Assembly: GCA_019009955.1 (NCBI GenBank)
Contig: CM032233.1
Location: 123,134,501-123,198,500, forward strand
Length of the DNA stretch: 64,000 bases
Reading direction: 5' to 3'
From: Riptortus pedestris
Lineage: Eukaryota > Arthropoda > Insecta > Hemiptera > Alydidae
Part shown: positions 13,018 to 22,550 of the stretch, one piece after another
Position numbering within the stretch: the stretch's first letter is position 1
Layout: every line of letters begins with the position of its first letter
Program-made: the position numbers and the translations under genes
Notes under the pieces: model-generated
Told to the model about the DNA's origin: nothing
What the model saw: the letters and a program-made list of their open reading frames with translations, nothing else
Database searches by the model: none

Positions 13018-15755
13018 GAACGGACCTCATTTTCGTCATCTCCTGGGTAGGATCGATGGACATTTGAAGAAATTTTTTGAAAATCGCGTCAAGAGTACGG
13101 CCTCAATAGCAGATTTCCCTTAAGGGAGATCTGCTAAAAGTCCATCATGGAAGGGCTGCTAAATTTCCCAAGTTCTATTAAGACATACTAGTGATCTCAT
13201 CTCCCCGATCTGACTGAAAACAATAAAGTACGAAGAACTACTTTAATATTTGAGTTACGAAAAAATGCATGGAACAACAATTGCAGAGCATCAATAGTTT
13301 AACAAGATTTGTTATATAATATTTTACGATCCGACTCATAATAACGGAGATATGCTAATTTTTCTAATTCCCCCCACCACATAATCCCCTATTTCCCGAT
13401 CCGTTATCAGCCATTTACGAATATAATCTTCAGTATTGAGTGAAACGCTTAAATCTCGAGTACGGTAGATCAAAGAAGCATTTTTAAGTTAAGAACATAA
13501 AATATGAATTGATAACGTCATAGCACAAGGTATTTGCATGTACCTCATCCGGTGAAGTTCTGTTAACAACAATATTTGTTATTTAAGAAGACATAATAGC
13601 TTATTGTTAATATGGCATGAGCAGGAGTAGGGGTTTATTGAAGGCTGAAAACTAAGAAATGGAAATATCTCGGTTAATATTCACGATAGATTATTATTAT
13701 CAATTAACGTCCACTTTTTGAAACTAAGGCTAATTGGGACGGGGTATCTACAGGTTACCACCCTTTTCTAGCCAGGATGGGACCAAGGATTTAAATCAAT
13801 TCATTCACTAAATAAATTCCTTTGTCCAGGTGGGAATCGAACTCGCCACTCTAGGTTTACCATGTGAGATTAAGGTCAACGCTTTAACTCGCATGGCTAA
13901 CGTATGCCCCTATTCACGATAGAGATAAAATGTATGTAACAACATCTATTGTACATTAAATGTTCAATAAGATTAGTTCTATAACATTTTTGATTCTTAT
14001 TATAATAACTGAAGAAAGAAATGGGAGTTTTCCTCCCAATTGTCTGATTTTAGCCGTTAACGAACTTGATCATTAGTTTTACATAAAACATTTAAATATC
14101 GAGTTTTATGGCGATCAAATAAAAATTGCGACCACTAGAGCGGTAACAGACAAGAAATATATAAGTATAAAATTTTGACCTCATTTTCGTCATCTCCTAG
14201 GTAGGATCGATGGACATTTGATGTATTAAAAATCTTTTTTTGGGGGGAGATTTTATAAATCATTTGTCGGTAAATAATTTTGGTAGAGTTGTGTAAGCAC
14301 TCTTGCAATAAACACTTGGAGCTAATTTTATAATTAGCCAAGGCATTCTTGTGACGTCAGTAAAGGAGTGTTGGAGCCCAGAGATAACTTCCTCGTGGGA
14401 CTGTTTGTATTTGCGTAGAATTAGAACTGAGGGTATTTTGGCCAGCAACTTATGCACCGCTGTATTCTGTAGCCTTCTAATAATGGAACCACAAAAGAAC
14501 TATTTTTAGCTTACAATCTCCCCCCATCGCCCTGGGCAAGAATAACAACCTGTTAGCAGCATTTACAGGCAGATCCATTCCTATTACCTGCCTCTCCTCC
14601 GGTATTCTTCTAGACCTACCAACACAGACGCCAAATATATGAATTCCTTCACTGTCTAACGTTCCATACATCAAGGATTGGACAAAATAAGAACATTTCC
14701 CACGAATTGGGAAATACATGCACACGCACACACACACACACACATGTATTAGCTAAAGCACACTGCTTTTCTCGGGATATCATTATATGATGGTAATTTG
14801 TTTTTTTTTGGTTTTTTTGCAAGGCTTTACTATTCATAGTATTTTTACATTTTCCCGCCTGTGTTAAGGATTTATACATCTAGTCATATTTTATAGACTT
14901 GGAGAATAAAAAAAAAATTGATTTTCTCATCCGTCCCTCTGCTCTATTTAAAATATCGTGGGCTGTTTAAAATATTAATCATAGTCATAAAAATACCAGG
15001 AAATCAATTTTCGCGCTATTTTTTTCTAATCATCCTTCATTTGTAAAAGTATTAATGCAGTCTAAATATCCATCCGGCTTAAAATTAAAATGTTGAGGCC
15101 GTTCAATTTTAAATGCAAACTTTAATTGACAGCTCAGGTTGTATGCTGTACTAGTAATTACTGTACTATGTACTAGTCATTACTGCACTATGTAATAGTA
15201 ATTACTGTACTTGTGTGATGAACTAGTAATTACTGTACTAGATATAATAAATAGTTTTCAATAAAAATAATATTTTTTTTCAGATATATTTCATTAATTG
15301 TTTTTCTTCCCGGTGATATATGAATATTTCTATCTATATTGACTGAAATTTTTTTCATTACCGTTTGTATTTATTCACATAATATTAACGGTGGTGTTAA
15401 GTGTTACAGTATGTCGATTTATCTATTGCAAAACTTCACGATGGAAATCTGCTAAGTTTACGCAGCCCCTGCGTGACGCCCTTTTTTTATGTTTATTATG
15501 TTCTTTAACATTTAATGTAAATAAATACGTTTAATTACATTTCATACGGTATATGTGATCTAGCTGCATGGGACTGGTAACTGTATCGATAAATACCCTT
15601 TGTCCAGCGTAACTTTCAAGTCCTGATTACATAGGCTTGGTATTAGAGGGAGAAATAAAGAATAGAATGTGGGATACTTCATCTGCCTTGCCAACTCATG
15701 AAGCGATTTTTCCAAATGCCCATTAATCCCATGGAGATGACGAACATTAGGTCCG

Positions 15756-15833
<78 letters not shown>

Positions 15834-16114
15834 CATACTTAAGCCCATTTCATACATGGATGTACAATGCTTTCAAATGAAAGGTGCCTTTTAAAAGAGA
15901 TATTTATGAAAATAACAAACCATTGTTCCCTTTTTAACAACCATTGTTGTTGCCTGTTCAGGATAATTTGCAGAAGTGTTATACCAGAAAATAAGATATT
16001 GGAATAACTATTATGGGTAAATTGATAGTATACTACTATTAAATAATGTATTTCCTCTTTTTCGTCATTTAAAGTTTTGTATAGTAATATTCTCATTTAT
16101 ATATTAGTGTTACG

Positions 16115-16165
<51 letters not shown>

Positions 16166-17719
16166 TAGCTAAGGTACCCGGCGATGCCCGGGAAATCATT
16201 GTTGACTGACTAATGATGGTATTTTTATAGTAAGACTTCAATGTGTGCTAATACACTTCTCTCCACGACGTAATGTTTTTGCGAAATAGGCAATCCTAAA
16301 GGGTAAATTTTGCGTATTAATAGAATAGAAATTTCAGTTATGAAGATCAAATAAAAATGTGTTCCTAATCTATCCCTCTACACTTTTTGACTCACCGTTT
16401 TGGAATAATTCAAACCATTATCATGAATAGCATTTATTACAATTAAATATCATCTATAATGAACATATTTCCTTTCAAAAACCAATCCGAGCACATATAG
16501 TTTAAGCATAGTTTAGCACGTAAGGTTATATTCGTAATAATAGATCTCAGTCGAAATCACTTCCCGTAATACCAGCGAAATAAGTAAACTCAATTAACTT
16601 TATTAGCCTCCCGTCTATTTCCGCTCTCGCATTAGAGTTATCTACATTTTTCTCCTTAAATTATTGATTCAAAATATTATTGTAATAATTTATCTACCTG
16701 ATGGAATTAAATAATAGTGCTAACCTAAAAATAAGTTCATTTATATTCAAAAAGCTAGTCGAGGGGAAGAGATCGTAGCCGTCCCTGCAACCTAAGTAAT
16801 ACTTAAAACAATCATATCCAATTTAAACGCACATTGTCTTATGTCATAATGGCATTACCATTAACGTTTAATGTTAGTAGATATTTGTTTCAATAACATG
16901 AACTTATCGGAAATAAGATAATATATTACCAAAATCAGAGTTTGATTCCCTACTACTTCCGCTATCACTCCTCGTGGAAATTCAGCACGAGTTTTTTTAA
17001 ATAATACATTATACAAACTAAATAATGGAAGTGCTCTTATAGTTTAAATATAAATGAGGGGGGCGGAGATTTATAATCTCACTAATCAGAGCCATACAAA
17101 GAACTAAATAATCGAAATAGATAAGACTAAAACATAACATCATTTGTCATAATATGCCTATATTAAAAACATTTATAAGTACTAATAAAATCGTCGGCTC
17201 CCACTATAGATTTAGCCTATATCCCGTATTTATTTCATTTTACGACAAAAGTGAATGAAACAAAAGTTGCTTTAAATAACATAGTAAATTACTTTTGTTA
17301 TGTGCACGTTTGCCGAAAAACCAATAGCAAATGAAATATCGCAAATTTTTACTTCAGGCCTCCTTTATTACTCCCTCTCCCGTTCGAACCTAAAAATATA
17401 TGAATATTCAATATAGAGAAACAATGTAAAGAACATTTATAGGACATTACATTTACAATAAGATTGGTTTTATACAATTTCTCGATCCGACGTATAGTAA
17501 TGGAGATATTTCGAATTTTCAAAATGTCACCCTGGAACCCCCACCTCTCACTGATCCGATTTCACCTATTAATGATCTTGATCTATATTCTTACATAAAA
17601 TGTTTAAATATGAAGTTCGGTGACAATAAAAAAAAATTGCGCCAGAGCATTAACAGACAATTACATATTTATGTTACGTATATACTTTCGAAAAGGACAC
17701 ATTTTCGTATTCATTCATT

Positions 17720-17791
<72 letters not shown>

Positions 17792-18640
17792 TTCGTCTAA
17801 GAAGAATCGATGGACTTTTAAAGAAACGTTTTGAACATCATGAACACAACCTCTAGCAGATTTTCCGTTTATATCGCCAATCGACGTTAAAGATATAGAA
17901 AAGAAAATTAAGTTTCTTAATGCAAGCTCATTTTGAATTGTGGCAAGTATAAATCTACAAATTTCTTAACACAAACTCCCAATTTTTAATTAAACATAAC
18001 GCTGAAGAAAATACATGAAAACATTAAGTGAAAACAAGACAATCGCTGCACTAAACTTTAATAGCGATCGGCCTCAGCAATTAAATATTCTTCAGATGTC
18101 TCTCAAACATGTTTTAATTCACTGAAGAATATTTTATAAATAATTCCCTTAACACGAATAAATTGAAGGGATAAAATTTCCAAAAATTTTATGCTAACGT
18201 CTCTAATATCGACTTGAGTTTTAGCAGATTTCCCTCCAGGGAAATCAGCTATTGGGGTTGTACTCACGGCGCAATTTTTGAAACATTTCATTAAAAACCC
18301 CATCAATCAGATAAGCCACAACTATCACATGGATAGGTCGGAACCACCGACTTACAGAACGCATACTTGCAGACTGCGGAAGACCAACAGGAAACATACC
18401 TACAAGAATACTTCAGGACAAAGGCCCTCAAATAAAGAAGGACTTTAAATATATAAAAATAACTAACATATTCAATGAAATGCAAATAATCCATTAAGAT
18501 TCTGTTTGAGAATAGCCATTCACGGCAGTATAATTAGCAGATTTCCCTTAAGGTGTACTTTCGACGCAAATTTAGGGACATTTCATCAAATGTACATTGA
18601 TCCAATCTAGCAGATGACAAAAATGAGGTCCCGTCAAAAT

Positions 18641-18691
<51 letters not shown>

Positions 18692-19649
18692 GTAACCTCT
18701 GTCTGTACATTGATTTTCTTCGCGAAATTTCACGATAACTTTTCGTTTCACATGTCATAGACACCATAACTGCATTTTGTTTTTTTGGTGTCTGTTTGTT
18801 TATTTCTTTGTTTATCATCTTTTCACGCATAAACGGCTGAACCGAATTTTATGAAACTTGGTATGTATATTACAACTAGTCCAACTTAGACTTTAGGCTA
18901 GGTTAATATTCTCTGAGTCGAACAGGAGTGGGGGTTATAAGGGAGGGCTGAAATTAAAAATAGCAATATTTCGTTTGCTAATGCATTTTTGGCAATTATG
19001 CACATAACAAAAGTTGTTTATTTTGTAATTTAGAGTAACTTTTGTTATATGCATAAATGAGTTATACGCTATAAACTAAAGCGGGAGTCCACAATTTTAT
19101 TTGGCACTTAAGACTCAACCGAATTAAACCAAACTCGGTATGTGAATTAGTACTAACGCCTTCATTATAATAAGCTATACTAACATTTCTAGGGACGGGC
19201 AGGAGTGGGAATTATAAGGGAGGAATAAAATTAAAAATAGTAATATTTCGTTTACTATTGGGATTTCGGCAAATATGCACATAACAAAAGTTGTTTATTT
19301 TGTTATTTAGAGAAATTTGCCCAACAATTCTTTTCAATATGAACTACCAGGCACCTCACCAGGAAAAATTAATACAAATTATAATATGTTATTATAATAT
19401 TTTGTCCTTAATAATTTAAATCTATGCATAATGCACAGGAAACGGTAAATATGACAATATGGAGGACAGTGAAGTCTTACATAAAAAATTAATTTTATTA
19501 TTAACAAATCCACAGAAACGACGGGTATTAACCCTAAACACTGGGAAGGGTAAATGCCAAAATATTGTGCAAAGTAAAGCCTTGCCAAAAAAATTCCATC
19601 ACCATTCAGCCTCAAATCAATTCCCGGGCGAAGCCGGGTATCTAAGCTA

Positions 19650-19733
<84 letters not shown>

Positions 19734-21541
19734 TTGTCTGTTACAGCACTAGCGGTCGCAATTTATGTTTGATCGGAACTAAACTGGACATATAAACATT
19801 TTGTGTGAAACTAAAGTTCAAGTTCGTTATTGGCTAAAATCTGGGTGGGTTTAGAGCGGAGAAAATTGAATATTCAAACTATCTCCGTTCCTATGATTCA
19901 GATCAAAACATCACATATAACCAATCGTGTTTTAAATTTATTATTCTATAAATGTTGTCAAATCCGTGTTTTCTCAATTTTTTTTTTTTTTGCTAGCGGT
20001 TTTATTTAGAAAACATATTTATGGTACTAGACAAAATGGCTCGACAATTCCTTCAAATCTACACTGAACTTTTAAATTTCATATATAGTAATCTAGTCAA
20101 TGAGGACGGCCATTTCTTTTGCTATTGAGGTCGTGACGGGATTTTATATAATTTTCTTTAAATGTCCATCGGCCCTACCTAGGAGATGACCTAGCGGTCA
20201 GTGGGAGGAGAGAGGGGGGGGGGGGGGGGGTTAGAGGAGACAAAAATGGCAGTTTTAGTAGATTCAGCTATTGATGTCGTACTCATGATGCCATTTTTGT
20301 AAAATTTCTTCAAATGTCCATCGATCTTACCTAGTAGATGACGAAAATGTGGTCCGTTTAAATATATAAATACTAAGTAACCCGGCTTCGCCTGGGAATG
20401 CATTTGCATGGCTGAATGATGATGGTATTTTTTGGCCAGCCTTTACTTTGCACAATATTTTGAAATTCCCCCGTCCCAGTGTTTAGGGTTTATACCCGTC
20501 TTGCAATGAATTTGTTATGTAAAGTTTCACTGCCCTCACTATTTTTATATATTTCCCGTCTCCTGTGCATGTAGTTCTTTTTTATAACATAATGGACCAT
20601 ATAATTCATAATCATAGAAAATATTCTGCCTTTCAAACCATGTATGAATAAAAGTTCCTTTCCTCTGATGCATTACAAAGCCCAACGGTGACAGCTGTTT
20701 TAGGTACGTCATAACCGCGTACGTCATAAAATTTTATTTCAGGCCTCCCATTATAACCCCCACTCCCAATCGAACCTAAACATTTTAAAATAGCTTATAA
20801 TCATGGAAGACTTAATGCTGAGTTTGGTTCAAACGTTAGTGGCCAATAAAATTGATGGCTCCCGTCGTATCTCGTTTATACTTTGTTACGACAAAAGAGA
20901 ATAAAACAAGCGTTATTCTAAATAACAAAATAAACAACTTTTGTCGTGTGCATATTTGCCGTAAAACAATAGGAAACGAAATATCGCTATTTTTAATTTC
21001 AGGCCTCCCTTACAACTTTCACTCCTGCTCGACTCTACTAATGTTTGTACAACTTATTATCACGGAGGAGTTAGTGCTAATTCACATACCGGGTTTTGCT
21101 TAGTTCCCTTGAGTCTTTGTCCCAAATAAAATTGTTGACTCCGGCTATAGTTTATAGTGTATAACTCATTTATACTTCGGTATACGACAAAAGTATGTAT
21201 AACAAAAGTTACTCTAAATAACAAAATTAACAACTTTTGTTATGTGCATATTTGCCGAAAAAGCAATACGAAAAGAAATATCGCTATTTTTAATTTCAGG
21301 CCTCCTTATAAACCTCATTCGTGTTCGTCTCAGAGAATATTATTATAGCCTAAAGTCTAAGTTGGGTTAGTATTAATATACATACCAAGATTTATAAAAT
21401 TCGGTTCTGCAGTTTTTGCGTGAAAAGGCAACAAACAAACAGACACCAAAGCTACAAATTGCAGGTATCGTGTCTATGGCATGTGAAAAATAAGTATCGT
21501 GAAATTTCGAGACAAAAATCAATGTACAGACAGAGGTTACA

Positions 21542-21606
<65 letters not shown>

Positions 21607-22490
21607 ATAGACACGATACCTGCAATTTGTAGCTTTGGTGTCTGTTTGTTTGTTGCCTTTTCAGGCAAAAACTGCAGAACCGAATTTTATAAATCTTGGT
21701 ATGTATATTAATACTAACCCAACTTAGACTTTAGGCTATATTAATATTCTCTAAGACAAACAGGAGTGGGGGTTATAAGGGAGGCCTGAAATTAAAAATA
21801 ACGATATTTCGTTTCCTATTGCTTTTTCAGCAAAACAGCTCATAACAAAAGTTGTTTATTTTTGTAATTTAGAGTAACTTTTGTAATATGCACTTTTGCC
21901 GTATACGGAAGTATAAATGAGTTATACGCTTAAAACTATAGTGGGAGTCCACAATTTTATTTAGCACAAAAGACTCAACCGAACTAAACCAAACTCGGTA
22001 TGTGAATTAGCACTAACGCTTTTCTTATAATAAGCCATACTATTTCTAGGGACGGGCAGGAGTGGGGGTTATAAGGGAGGCCTGAAATTAAAAATAGTGA
22101 TTTCCTATTGGGGTTTCGGCAAATATGCACATAACAAAAGTTGTTTATTTTGTTATTTAGAGAAATTTGCTCAACACTTCTTTTCAATATGAACTACCAG
22201 GTACCTCAAATGAAAATATTGATTCAAATGGATGTCAATATTTTCTCATTAATAATTCAAATCTATGCATAATGCACAGGAAACGGGAAATATTACAATA
22301 TGCAGGACAGTGAAGTCTTACATAAAAAAATAATTTTATTATTAACAAATCCACAGAAACGACGGGTGTTAACCCTAAACACTGGGACGGGTAAATGTCA
22401 AAATATTGTGCAAAGTAAAGCCTTGCCAAAAATATACCATCACCATTCAGCCTCAAATGAATTCCCGAGCGAAGCCGGGTATCCCAGCTA

Positions 22491-22550
<60 letters not shown>

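Noticed and set aside
13850..13910. tRNA gene on the minus strand
   Set aside because: The tRNA-like part is the head of a SINE, as shown by the 13-bp target duplication and the body shared among four copies.
19379..19729. 116-aa minus-strand frame, with a similar 128-aa frame at 22235-22621
   Set aside because: Both translate the Helitron 3' region and adjacent microsatellite. Their similarity reflects shared transposon DNA. No Rep or helicase motif.
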